DNA of 31,568 nt from Syntrophaceae bacterium UBA2188 (GCA_002327985.1 DCVM01000148.1:1-31568), one strand, 5' to 3'. Numbered from the stretch's first letter, positions 24,321 through 31,568 are shown. A program made the numbers and translations. The notes: generated by a model not told the origin, from the letters alone.

Positions 24321-26292
24321 ACTTCAAGTCCCTTGGTTTTCCTATTTCCTCTGATTCCAATTTAAAGTCTGCAATAGCACTTTTGAGTTCCTCCGACAGA
24401 GTGTTTAGCTGTGCTGCGGAGGCGGCCGCTTGTCGGGTGGAGGAGACGAACTGTTTTGTGACCGTATCTATTTCCCTCATTGCCTGAACTACCTGCTCGG
24501 ATGCGAACTTCTGCTGTTGGGTTGCGATCGAAATCTCCTTTGCGGATTTGGCTGTGCCCTCTATCATTTCGAGGCCCTTTTGGACCCATTTGGTTGATCC
24601 TTCAATACTCATAATCGTCGAGTTCGTTTCTCCTTGAATTTCGTTTATAATCTGACGGATTTCCTCCGTTGATTCAGAGGAACGTTCGGCCAATTTTCTC
24701 ACTTCCTGGGCGACCACTGCAAAACCTCTTCCAACCTCTCCCGCCCGTGCCGCTTCAATGGCTGCGTTTAAGGCCAAGAGATTCGTCTGTTCTGCAATAT
24801 CATCGATCAATTTCGTGATATTGCCTATGGATTGAGACTTCTCACCCAATGAGAGGATCCTTCGTGCTGTTTCATTGACCTTCATATTGATTTCCTGTAT
24901 CCCTGCCAATGTTTCTCCGGCTAACCTTGCCACATTTTCAGCATTCTGGGCGATATGCGTCGCCGTGGTGTTGAGTTCCTCAATGGTAGTGGTCACCTCG
25001 CTAATGCCAGACGACTGTTGCGCCGCACCGGTGGCTTGTTCTTCAGAGGCTGCCCGAATCTGGCCTGAAGAGGCACTGATTTGAAGACCTGCGTTGTGGA
25101 TGTGTTCAACCATCCGTTTCATTTCTTCGTATGCTCGTTTGAGGTCTGAGATGTCCCGTATAATCCCCCGAAACCCTATCGGTTTCCCGGAGGGGTCTTT
25201 AATGAGCGTAATGGATGCCTCCACCCATTTCTTGGTTCCGTCTTTTCTTATAATCTCATGATCAAAACCCTTAGCGGGTTCTCCTGTTCGGTATACTTTA
25301 TTATAAACTTGAAAGGTCCTCTTGGCGGTTTCTTTATCTAAATACCGTCGGTCATTCATGCCCAACAGTTCCTCTCTGGGGTATCCAAAGATTCGGCACA
25401 TTGAATCATTGAAAAAGGTAAAGTTACCGGGAAGGTCTGTTTCATAATATCCTTCTTCGATGCTTTCGAGAATGTTCCGATATTTTTCCTCACTCGAACG
25501 CAGCGCGTCTTCCACCTGCTTACGTTCCGTGATGTCCTTGATGGTTCCCCGGTAGCCGATAATATTTCCCTCTCGATCCTTCCTGATGGTCACGGTGAGC
25601 AACGCATAGATTTTTCTCCCATCCTTCCTTTTCAGCTCGAGCTCCATATCTTTTACATAGCCCTGCCTTGCCATGATTTCCTGAAACTTGCTTCGATCTT
25701 CCGGGTTATAATAGGTTTGGGCAACCTTGATGTTCATCAGCTCTTCTTTATGGTCATAGCCGAACAACGAAACCATGGCCCCATTCAGATCAATAAATTG
25801 TCCATCCGTTGATGTGATGAATAACGGCTCTTTGGAATCATCAAACAATGTGCGATACTTATCCTCCGATTCATGGAGCGCCTCTTCTGTCTGCTTGCGT
25901 TCGGTAATGTCCCGTATCACTCCTCGAAACCCTATCGGTTTACCAGAGGACTCTTTTTTTAACGAAATGGATGCTTCGATGAACCTTTTACTCCCATCTT
26001 TTCTTATAATCTCATAATCACATTCTTTGCTGGGCTCCCCAGTTCGATAGACCTGATTATAAACATGAAACATCCTCTTGGCGGTCTCTTTATCTAAATA
26101 CTGTCGATCATTCATGCCTATCAATTCCTCTTTCGGATACCCAAAGATTTGACACATTGAATTGTTGAGAAAGGTAAAGGACCCGGTGAGGTCTATTTCA
26201 TAAAAGCCCTCTTCGATGCTTTCGAGAATCTCCCGCTCTCTCTCCTCACTTTCTCGCCACTTGTTCCTCAATTTTGAAAATAGTCTAAACAT
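24250..26292 (-). CDS. Soluble methyl-accepting chemotaxis protein with three PAS domains
   Basis: A 680-residue receptor without any transmembrane segment or signal peptide, hence cytoplasmic. PAS-1 (about 22-138), PAS-2 (about 145-265) and PAS-3 (about 274-390) each end in a PAC-like IRDIT/IKDIT/IRDIS motif. PAS-1 and PAS-3 are near-duplicates. The MCP signalling domain occupies about 400-645, with the kinase-contact hairpin tip near EQTNLLALNAAIEAARAGEVGRGFAVVAQEVRKLAE (501-536). PAS domains in such receptors often bind haem, flavin or small ligands and sense redox or energy state. I see no haem-binding motif that settles this. The last 23 codons overlap cheA in another frame and do not look like receptor sequence. 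Confidence 0.93.
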   Translation of the reverse strand: MFRLFSKLRNKWRESEEREREILESIEEGFYEIDLTGSFTFLNNSMCQIFGYPKEELIGMNDRQYLDKETAKRMFHVYNQVYRTGEPSKECDYEIIRKDGSKRFIEASISLKKESSGKPIGFRGVIRDITERKQTEEALHESEDKYRTLFDDSKEPLFITSTDGQFIDLNGAMVSLFGYDHKEELMNIKVAQTYYNPEDRSKFQEIMARQGYVKDMELELKRKDGRKIYALLTVTIRKDREGNIIGYRGTIKDITERKQVEDALRSSEEKYRNILESIEEGYYETDLPGNFTFFNDSMCRIFGYPREELLGMNDRRYLDKETAKRTFQVYNKVYRTGEPAKGFDHEIIRKDGTKKWVEASITLIKDPSGKPIGFRGIIRDISDLKRAYEEMKRMVEHIHNAGLQISASSGQIRAASEEQATGAAQQSSGISEVTTTIEELNTTATHIAQNAENVARLAGETLAGIQEINMKVNETARRILSLGEKSQSIGNITKLIDDIAEQTNLLALNAAIEAARAGEVGRGFAVVAQEVRKLAERSSESTEEIRQIINEIQGETNSTIMSIEGSTKWVQKGLEMIEGTAKSAKEISIATQQQKFASEQVVQAMREIDTVTKQFVSSTRQAAASAAQLNTLSEELKSAIADFKLESEEIGKPRDLKYVRDERSYCDFQGRDRRAPHQTG

Positions 26293-26353
26293 TCCAACCT
26301 CCTTTTAGCTCTTCAACGCCATCAACAAGAGCTGTTTGTCCGGTCTTCCTCAT

Positions 26354-26884
26354 TTACGCCCTCTTTTCCAGTATCTTCTCGACATTGATGAGAGCAATTA
26401 ACTTATGATCCACCTTCCAATGGCCCACAATATATTTCCCTCCCTCGGCAGGGAGGGTGAGGAGGACAGGCTCCATTTTACTTAAAGGGACCTCCATCGT
26501 TTCAGTGACTTCATTGACCAAAAACCCTGTCTCCAGAGTTCCAGATTCTATAGCAATAATCCTTGTCTTCTCGGTGGGCTCTTCGTAAGGGAGACTAAAA
26601 ATGGTTCTTAAATCGGTAACGGAAAGAATATTCCCTCTCAAGTTTATAATCCCGGCGATAAATTCTGGGCTTGAGGGGAGATACGTTATCTTGCCTACTT
26701 TGATGATCTCTTTTACTTTTCCAATCTCCACCCCATACCATTCTCGGCCTAACCGAAAAACGATCAACTGGAGTGTTTCCTCCTTCCGCTCCTCCCTTTC
26801 ATAGAGATCATTTTGGTCGTAGGCTCTATGCTGGATGGTCTCTGCTGTTTCCTCTAATCTCTGAAAGGGTAATGCTTTTTCCAT
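26354..26884 (-). CDS. cheW: CheW coupling protein (first copy)
   Basis: A 176-residue CheW protein with an N-terminal extension of about 35 polar residues. The CheW core starts at LQLIVFRLGREWYGVEIGKVKEIIKVG and includes FIAGIINLRGNILSVTDLRTIF and HWKVDHKLIALINVEKIL at the end. It should bridge the soluble receptor, encoded about 60 bp downstream, and the CheA. It is the second gene of the chemosensory operon, 40 bp after the CheY-like gene. It differs strongly from the CheW encoded between cheB and cheR. Confidence 0.92.
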   Translation of the reverse strand: MEKALPFQRLEETAETIQHRAYDQNDLYEREERKEETLQLIVFRLGREWYGVEIGKVKEIIKVGKITYLPSSPEFIAGIINLRGNILSVTDLRTIFSLPYEEPTEKTRIIAIESGTLETGFLVNEVTETMEVPLSKMEPVLLTLPAEGGKYIVGHWKVDHKLIALINVEKILEKRA

Positions 26885-26924
26885 TTTATCAGTCTTCCCT
26901 CAATCCGTTTGAGAAGGCTATTGA

Positions 26925-27299
26925 TTAGGACTTGCAGGTCTTTAAGAACCCTGTGATCTTCTCCATGAATGTCTTTCCCTCAAAGGGGATCCCAATATAA
27001 CCATCAGCCCCTGCTTCCTTTGTGATTTGCAATAGTTTATCCTCGTCTTTGGCAGACATGAACACGATTGGAATATTTTTAGTGACCTCTTTTTCTTTTA
27101 GTTTCCGGCATACCTGGCTCCCATTTATACCAGGAAGATTGTAATCGAGTAAAATAAGTTGGTATTGACCTGCTTTTGTTTTCTCAAGGCCTTCTTCGCC
27201 TGTTTCAACTGTCTCAACCGAAAACCCCCCTTTCTCAAGTCTAAACTTGAGCATTGCATTGATTGAAGGACTATCCTGAATGATTAGTATCCTATCCAT
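26925..27299 (-). CDS. CheY-like single-domain response regulator lacking the conserved lysine
   Basis: A 124-residue receiver with no output domain. The phosphoacceptor is D52 in LILLDYNLPGING, acidic residue D9 lies in IIQDSP (one of the usual acidic pair is Gln8), and the hydroxyl residue is S82. The conserved lysine of the KPF motif is replaced: the sequence reads GIPF with I104 in its place. Receivers without this lysine can often be phosphorylated but signal abnormally. I chose the ATG at 27299, 7 bases after a GGGGGTC stretch and at the receiver's natural start. A TTG at 27341 would add 14 residues. It is the first gene of the chemosensory operon, behind a candidate sigma-54 promoter. 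Confidence 0.85.
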   Translation of the reverse strand: MDRILIIQDSPSINAMLKFRLEKGGFSVETVETGEEGLEKTKAGQYQLILLDYNLPGINGSQVCRKLKEKEVTKNIPIVFMSAKDEDKLLQITKEAGADGYIGIPFEGKTFMEKITGFLKTCKS

Positions 27300-27357
27300 C
27301 CCTTTGACCCCCCATTCTTCTATTAGGTTGTGTTTTTTCAAGCATTTAGATAGAAAA

Positions 27358-27374
27358 ATGCAAGTTTCATTCCA
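27358..27374 (-). promoter_or_regulatory. Candidate sigma-54 promoter of the chemosensory operon
   Basis: On the minus strand TGGAAT, five bases, TTGCA places GG (27373-27372) and GC (27361-27360) exactly ten bases apart. The -12 element is perfect and the -24 element matches 4 of 6. Transcription would start near 27347, about 48 bases before the ATG at 27299. Sigma-54 needs an enhancer-binding protein; none is encoded in the window. Confidence 0.45.
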
Positions 27375-27406
27375 TACTATTGTCTCTTAAACAATGTTGA
27401 GTCCAT

Positions 27407-27429
27407 TTGTCCTTAATAATTAGGAACAA
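27407..27429. promoter_or_regulatory. Imperfect palindrome upstream of the chemosensory promoter
   Basis: A 23-bp imperfect palindrome from TTGTCCTTAAT to ATTAGGAACAA, with 9 of 11 paired positions around a central A. It lies about 60-80 bp upstream of the predicted transcription start, the usual location of an activator site for sigma-54 promoters. Confidence 0.4.
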
Positions 27430-27783
27430 TCCGCTAAATCTTCTGTTAAAACATTAGGTTTCCAGAAATTTGGACTTTCTGTTATCTTTTTGTTAAAAGA
27501 AGATGAAAGGGAGGATTAAAAAGAATTTAAGGGCTTATAAAATGTTAAAAATGTCAAAATTGGCAAAAAATGTCAATTGAGGTAGGTTTCTGATCAATTG
27601 TGATGTTTCGAATTTACGACAAAAACTGTCATTCAATGTACAGAATAAACATATAAAACCTTTTTTTCAATATACCGGGAATCCTTAAAAAAATTGGATG
27701 TTAGCCATTTAAAGAAAATAATATTTAATAATATTAAAAAGTTAATTGTGTTACCCATTTTTCTTTCAAACCAATCTTAATTT
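27430..27783. other. AT-rich divergent intergenic region without a gene
   Basis: This stretch between the two divergent transcription units is strongly AT-rich, with many A and T runs and repeated AATGTCAA-like words near 27549-27576. I find no convincing gene, RNA or terminator in it. It probably serves as regulatory and spacer DNA for the two flanking promoters. Confidence 0.5.
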
Positions 27784-27799
27784 TGGCATTAAATATGCG
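27784..27799 (+). promoter_or_regulatory. Candidate sigma-54 promoter of the 127-residue protein gene
   Basis: TGGCAT, five bases, ATGCG gives GG at 27785-27786 and GC at 27797-27798, exactly ten bases apart. The -24 element matches 5 of 6 and the -12 element is moderate. Transcription would start near 27810, about 48 bases before the ATG at 27858. Confidence 0.4.
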
Positions 27800-27857
27800 A
27801 AAAATATGCCTGTCTTTTGAATTTAAATAATTATTCAATGGGCAGGACTCTGAGACG

Positions 27858-28241
27858 ATGACAATTCCTTTTTTAGATCTCATTCCGAGTTTACGAAAGC
27901 CAAATTCGCGTAAATTACCTGAAAGACCGCCTTTAAGGCTGGCTGGAATCAATCAAAAGGTTTTTCTCAATCAGTGGGGTGAACCGGAAACACAGTTTGG
28001 TCTTAACCGTCTTGGGAAATTGGATAAATTGGGGACTCTATTTTTATTAACTAACGATATTGAAGAGACACCCCTTTCCGTCTGGATTTATAAAAAGAAA
28101 GAAAGCGTTCTTCTCTTTACTAAAGAAAAGCTGATTTCCCATTCCAGTTTCAAAAAATTCGTACACGAATCCCGATTATCCATGTCTCATTCAAATCCAA
28201 TACAAAATATGGATGCGATGAACGTGGCAAGCCATTCTTAG
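27858..28241 (+). CDS. Unrecognised 127-residue protein
   Basis: I do not recognise this protein. It has no signal peptide or membrane helix. The middle region (about 30-95) has ordered, alternating hydrophobic residues such as KVFLNQWGEPETQFGL and SVWIYKKKESVLLFTKEKLISH, which reads like a small beta-rich domain. The last 25 residues are polar and probably disordered. The WGEPE element followed by a beta-strand VWIYK faintly recalls small lipoprotein-assembly-type (SmpA/OmlA-like) domains, but without a lipobox this is only a resemblance. It is the first plus-strand gene, behind a candidate sigma-54 promoter and divergent from the chemosensory operon, so the two may be co-regulated. The Shine-Dalgarno is weak. 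Confidence 0.55.
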   Translation: MTIPFLDLIPSLRKPNSRKLPERPPLRLAGINQKVFLNQWGEPETQFGLNRLGKLDKLGTLFLLTNDIEETPLSVWIYKKKESVLLFTKEKLISHSSFKKFVHESRLSMSHSNPIQNMDAMNVASHS

Positions 28242-28441
28242 CTCTTTTCTTTTCCTAAATTCTTTTTTTTGAATCCTTGAGCCCTAATATTATTTTGTAA
28301 GGGATTGTGTTTATTAGATTTTTTGAGAACCGTCCCCGGCCCTCTGAAAGATGAGTAAGTTTAGTCTGTTTGATATTTGCTCCATTTTTATTTAAAATTA
28401 TTGAATTGTCACTGAGCTCTTTTCGACATGGGGGTGTAATC
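28242..28441. other. Gene-free spacer
   Basis: An AT-rich spacer between the 127-residue protein gene and the Smr gene. I see no gene and no clear terminator; a T-run begins at about 28261 but no GC-rich stem precedes it. A minus-strand ORF here has no protein-like features. Confidence 0.4.
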
Positions 28442-29134
28442 ATGAAGTCCTCCAAATCTGCATTCACCTTCAAATCCTTCCAAGACTTAAGAACTTTACT
28501 TGAATCCAAGCCTTTCTTATTCTCGGAATGCCATCACGTTGATTTGATAGAGTCTGAGGAGAAGCCGTATCCAGAATTGGAGGAAGAAATTTTTAAAAAA
28601 GCCATGGAGGGCGTAACGCCCATTCCAAGAAATAAGTATGTTGAGAGAATTTTTCAATTGGCATTTCCCGAGAGTTCCAGAGACAAAGAGGATGCCGAAA
28701 TATTGGGAAAGCTTACAGATCTTGTGAAACATGGAAGGGGTTTTAATGTTGCTGATACACCGGAATATATTGAAGGCACCAATTATGATGTCCCTCAAAA
28801 CATTGCAAGGCGGCTTCACCGGGGAGACTATTCCATTCAGGCATTTGTTGACCTCCATGGTCTCCTTGTTCAGGATGCAAAGGAAGTATTTGAGAAATTT
28901 TTAAAGTGGGCGGTGACCACTGGGAAAACGGGTGTCTTGATCGTTCATGGTCGTGGGCTTTCTTCGCCTTCCGAACCTGTCTTGAAGAAAAAGGTCATAG
29001 AATGGATGACCCGTGGTCCCTGGAGGAAATGGGTCGCAGCCTATTCCAGCGCAAGAATCTGTGATGGCGGAGCGGGGGCGACCTATGTACTCCTCAGGCC
29101 TCGTCCTGTTTCGAAACGGTCGAAGAGGAGATAA
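28442..29134 (+). CDS. Smr-domain protein (putative nuclease)
   Basis: A 230-residue protein with a C-terminal Smr domain (about 133-220). It shows the DLHG motif (137-140), the VHGRG motif (168-172) and a GGAGATYVLLR ending, as in MutS2 C-termini and stand-alone YdaL/SmrA proteins. Smr domains nick branched DNA or cut RNA; the DLHG and HGRG residues are part of the active site. The N-terminal 130 residues are charged, as in other small Smr proteins. I chose the ATG at 28442, preceded by GGGGGTG; a start at 28370 would add 24 residues of no recognised type. It ends 44 bp before the acyl-CoA synthetase gene, so the two may be co-transcribed. Confidence 0.87.
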   Translation: MKSSKSAFTFKSFQDLRTLLESKPFLFSECHHVDLIESEEKPYPELEEEIFKKAMEGVTPIPRNKYVERIFQLAFPESSRDKEDAEILGKLTDLVKHGRGFNVADTPEYIEGTNYDVPQNIARRLHRGDYSIQAFVDLHGLLVQDAKEVFEKFLKWAVTTGKTGVLIVHGRGLSSPSEPVLKKKVIEWMTRGPWRKWVAAYSSARICDGGAGATYVLLRPRPVSKRSKRR

Positions 29135-29178
29135 AGCGGTGTTAGAAAATCCTAACTGAGAAAAAAGAGAAAGAAGAA

Positions 29179-30858
29179 ATGGATTATCCTTGGCTAAAGA
29201 ACTATGACAAAGGTGTCCCGTATTCTTTAGCACCCTATCCGGAGCAGACCCTGCTGGATGTGGTGAGCGACACGGTACGCCAGCGACCGGACCATACAGC
29301 GATCATCTTCAAAGGAAAACGCCTATCGTATTACGAACTGGAAAAGTTGAGCGATGCCTTTGCCAATGCCCTGATTGCATTAGGAGTAAAGAAAGGTGAC
29401 CGTGTTGCGTTACTATTACCCAATTCTCCTCAATCCATAATCACACAGCTTGGCGTATGGAAAACAGGGGGCATTGCAGCACCCATCAACCCACTTTATA
29501 CAGAGGGCGAACTCGAACGTTTACTAAATGAGTGCGGTGCTGAAATAGTCATAGTGTTGACCCGGTTTTACCAAAAAGCCAAGTCCCTCCAGCCTCGCAC
29601 CAGCGTGCGATGCATCATCGCGACGAATATTAAGGAATATCTCCCGGCGTGGCTGAGCCCTCTGTTTACTTTATTCAAAGAAAAGAAGGGGGGCCACCGT
29701 ATTAAACTTCAACCGAATGACCTATGGCTTGGCGATTTGCTGCAACAGCATACCAATTTTCCGAGACCGGCTGTGGAGGTCCATCCTGGAGATCCGGCGT
29801 TGATTCTATTTTCCGGGGGTACAACGGGTGAGCCAAAGGGAGCCGTAGGGACTCACCATGCTTTATTGATGACCGGAATGCAGTTGCGTGCTTGGTTCAG
29901 TACCTTTACGATTGAATGGGAGGATGTCATCATCCTTAGCATTCCTTTATTTCATGTGTATGGGAATATTGGCGTATTTGCGGTAGGCATTTTCGGGCGC
30001 GATTCTTTTGCCATCATCCCCGATCCTCGTGATACCGATGATTTAGTGGCCACGATTCGGAAGGTTCATCCAACCTTTCTCCCTGGAGTGCCGACCCTTT
30101 TCAATGCCCTCCTCAACCACTCCGATGTTCAAACAGGTAAAGTGGATTTCAAATCAATCAAGTTGTGTGTCTCGGGAGCGTCATCCTTATTAGCTGAAGT
30201 GAAGAACCGTTTTGAGACTTTGACTGGCGGACGGATGGTCGAGGGGTATGGCCTTACAGAGTCAATGATGGCTGCTGTTCTTACTCCTTTGCACGGACCT
30301 TACAAACCCGGCTCCGTGGGAACTCCCTTGCCAGACGTCGAAGTAAGAATTGCTGGTGTGGATACGGGCGAGGGCAGTCTCCCTGCGGGTCAGGTAGGAG
30401 AGATCTTAATGCGTGCACCCCAGCTCATGCAGGGGTACTGGCAACGCCCTGTCGAAACTATGAAAACCATACGGAACAGCTGGCTTTATACCGGTGATCT
30501 GGGATACTTGGATGAGGATGGCTATCTCTTCATTGTCGATCGGAAGAAAGATGTCATAAAGCCGAGTGGCTTTCAGGTTTGGCCTCGAGAGGTAGAAGAG
30601 GTAATTGCCTCCCATCCAGCAGTGAATGAAGTGGGTGTTGTGGGTATTCCAGATGTGTATCAAGGGGAGGCCGTGAAGGCATGGGTCGTTTTACGGATGG
30701 GCCAACAGGCCACGGTTGAAGAGCTTCGATCTTATTGCCGAAAAAAACTTGCCGGATATAAAGTACCCAGATACATTGAATTTACGGATAGCCTCCCCAA
30801 GACCATGGTGGGAAAGGTACTACGTCGGGAACTGGTTGAGAAAGAAAAGTCAAAGTAA
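29179..30858 (+). CDS. AMP-forming acyl-CoA synthetase (long-chain type)
   Basis: A 559-residue adenylate-forming enzyme that should activate a carboxylic acid to its CoA ester through an acyl-AMP. The P-loop is SGGTTGEPKG (212-221), the A5 motif YGLTES (357-362), and the YTGDLGYLDEDGY motif contains D440. The hinge is VDRKKDVIKPSGFQVWP (R455, K461) and the catalytic lysine is K546 in PKTMVGKVLRREL. Length and motifs fit the FadD-like long- or medium-chain fatty acid and aromatic acid ligases. It is far from the catabolic cluster but could supply CoA esters to the enoyl-CoA hydratase. No membrane segment is evident. An A/G-rich stretch precedes the ATG. Confidence 0.93.
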   Translation: MDYPWLKNYDKGVPYSLAPYPEQTLLDVVSDTVRQRPDHTAIIFKGKRLSYYELEKLSDAFANALIALGVKKGDRVALLLPNSPQSIITQLGVWKTGGIAAPINPLYTEGELERLLNECGAEIVIVLTRFYQKAKSLQPRTSVRCIIATNIKEYLPAWLSPLFTLFKEKKGGHRIKLQPNDLWLGDLLQQHTNFPRPAVEVHPGDPALILFSGGTTGEPKGAVGTHHALLMTGMQLRAWFSTFTIEWEDVIILSIPLFHVYGNIGVFAVGIFGRDSFAIIPDPRDTDDLVATIRKVHPTFLPGVPTLFNALLNHSDVQTGKVDFKSIKLCVSGASSLLAEVKNRFETLTGGRMVEGYGLTESMMAAVLTPLHGPYKPGSVGTPLPDVEVRIAGVDTGEGSLPAGQVGEILMRAPQLMQGYWQRPVETMKTIRNSWLYTGDLGYLDEDGYLFIVDRKKDVIKPSGFQVWPREVEEVIASHPAVNEVGVVGIPDVYQGEAVKAWVVLRMGQQATVEELRSYCRKKLAGYKVPRYIEFTDSLPKTMVGKVLRRELVEKEKSK

Positions 30859-30870
30859 AATAAGTCGTGA

Positions 30871-31011
30871 ACGAACAAAGAGGAAAATAGGATAAAGTGC
30901 AGAAATTATCCTGACCGTGTCGTGCTTGGACCGAAGGGCTCTCCAGCCGATGCCGCAAAAGTAATGCTTAATGGGCTTAACGTTGGGTTTTTCCAAATTT
31001 ACTATGGATAA
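30871..31011 (+). pseudogene. Possible coding remnant resembling a B12-binding domain
   Basis: A stop-to-stop frame of 46 codons without a start codon reads RVVLGPKGSPADAAKVMLNGLNVGFFQIYYG before its TAA (31009-31011). Its pattern of strand, loop, AKV helix, G-F-x-x-IYYG resembles the opening of the cobalamin-binding domain of methylmalonyl-CoA mutase-type proteins, but the DxHxxG histidine is absent. It is more GC-rich than its surroundings. It may be a fragment of a lost gene; chance cannot be excluded. Confidence 0.25.
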
Positions 31012-31025
31012 GAGAGGAAAAAAAT

Positions 31026-31568
31026 ATGAAAAAGATTACTTTGTTTTTATTGATCGGATTACTTTTAGGGTGTGCAGTGGGTCCGCCTATTAAAAATCCT
31101 AACATTATAAAATCAAATTTACCCCAGCAACATCTTATTGAAAATGTTCCAATCTATCGCCAACCCTATATGGATTGTGGTCCTACTTCCTTGCGGATGG
31201 TATTAAATTTTTATGGGAAAAGTCTATCCCAGGAGGAGATTGGCAGAGTAAGAAAAGGGAGAGGAACATCTGCCTCTGACATGGAATCTTACCCAAGGAG
31301 TTTAAGTTTTGGAGTTTTTTCTTTTTATGATTCGAAGAAAGAGGATATGAAGTTTTTCATTGCTCAGGGTTATCCTTTGATTGTCGTGGGAGTGCGTTCC
31401 CCTAATTGGTCAAAAAGTGATAGATATACAGGGGAGGGGCATTTTGTTGTAATTGTAGGATACGATGAATCAAGACAAATATTTCATGTGCATGATCCGA
31501 ATGGGGGGAGAAAGCTGGAAATCCCTTACGATATTTTCAAAGATTTCCACCAATCGCATCCCACTAAC
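31026..31568 (+). CDS. Lipoprotein with C39-like cysteine peptidase domain (partial, runs off the window)
   Basis: The first 181 codons of a gene open to the window end. Residues 1-16 are a lipoprotein signal peptide with lipobox LLGC (C16), so the protein should be anchored in a membrane. A C39-like papain-fold domain follows. The catalytic cysteine is C51 in MDCGPTSLRMVL, the histidine is H139 in GEGHFVVIVGYD, and the aspartate is D157 in HDPNGG. Peptidases of this type cut double-glycine leaders in bacteriocin exporters, but stand-alone lipoprotein forms of unknown substrate are common. A GAGAGG Shine-Dalgarno sits about eight bases before the ATG. Long tracts of A and T make it more AT-rich than most of the window. 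The C-terminus is not visible. Confidence 0.8.
   Translation, partial: MKKITLFLLIGLLLGCAVGPPIKNPNIIKSNLPQQHLIENVPIYRQPYMDCGPTSLRMVLNFYGKSLSQEEIGRVRKGRGTSASDMESYPRSLSFGVFSFYDSKKEDMKFFIAQGYPLIVVGVRSPNWSKSDRYTGEGHFVVIVGYDESRQIFHVHDPNGGRKLEIPYDIFKDFHQSHPTN

Noticed and set aside
27540..27580. CRISPR-like repeats of AATGTCAA words
   Set aside because: Only two or three short copies with irregular spacing in AT-rich DNA; no repeat-spacer structure.
30889..31000. Riboswitch before the lipoprotein gene
   Set aside because: The bases do not match any riboswitch consensus that I know, and the same bases read as a coding-like frame.

Overview
The window looks like chromosome of a strictly anaerobic bacterium, most plausibly of the former Deltaproteobacteria (Desulfobacterota). 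The grounds are an aldehyde:ferredoxin oxidoreductase, a molybdopterin oxidoreductase of the acetylene-hydratase type, an iron-sulfur Old Yellow Enzyme, a Frz-like chemosensory operon and candidate sigma-54 promoters. This placement is inferred from gene content alone. No rRNA, tRNA or CRISPR array was seen.

Region 1 (25-14752, all minus strand) is one long catabolic cluster. Its order of transcription is an IclR-family regulator, an enoyl-CoA hydratase, a complete LivK/F/H/M/G ABC importer, a UPF0261 (Tm-1-like) protein, an acetylene-hydratase-like tungsten/molybdenum enzyme, an amidohydrolase-2 enzyme, an AOR, a polyferredoxin and a half-size Old Yellow Enzyme with a 4Fe-4S motif. The last two genes overlap by 11 bp. 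The set reads as uptake plus anaerobic conversion of an unidentified organic acid. The AOR may pass low-potential electrons through the ferredoxin to the flavin reductase. The regulator gene has consensus -35 and -10 hexamers, followed at once by two 11-bp direct repeats exactly 20 bp apart, which suggests autoregulation.

Region 2 (about 14.75-16.9 kb) is a rearrangement scar. It holds an N-terminally truncated DDE transposase abutting a DUF89 pseudogene that has lost its 5' end and carries at least two frameshifts. An intact SCP2-like gene with its own promoter follows, then short direct repeats that resemble the end of an insertion sequence.

Region 3 (about 16.9-27.4 kb, minus strand) starts with a chemosensory operon in the order CheY-like, CheW, soluble PAS-MCP, CheA-REC, CheB, CheW, CheR-TPR, then a coiled-coil/HisKA-like/receiver protein. 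A PHP-domain gene lies beyond it. The architecture matches Frz-type systems (cytoplasmic receptor, CheA fused to a receiver, CheR with TPRs) rather than a classical flagellar set. Oddities are a duplicated PAS domain, a 71-bp overlap of receptor and cheA, two histidine-box helices without an ATPase, and a CheY lacking the conserved lysine.

Region 4 (27.4-31.57 kb, plus strand) follows an AT-rich divergent intergenic region with candidate sigma-54 sites facing both ways. It contains an unrecognised 127-residue protein, an Smr-domain protein, an AMP-forming acyl-CoA synthetase, a short possible coding remnant, and a lipoprotein with a C39-like cysteine peptidase fold that runs off the window end.
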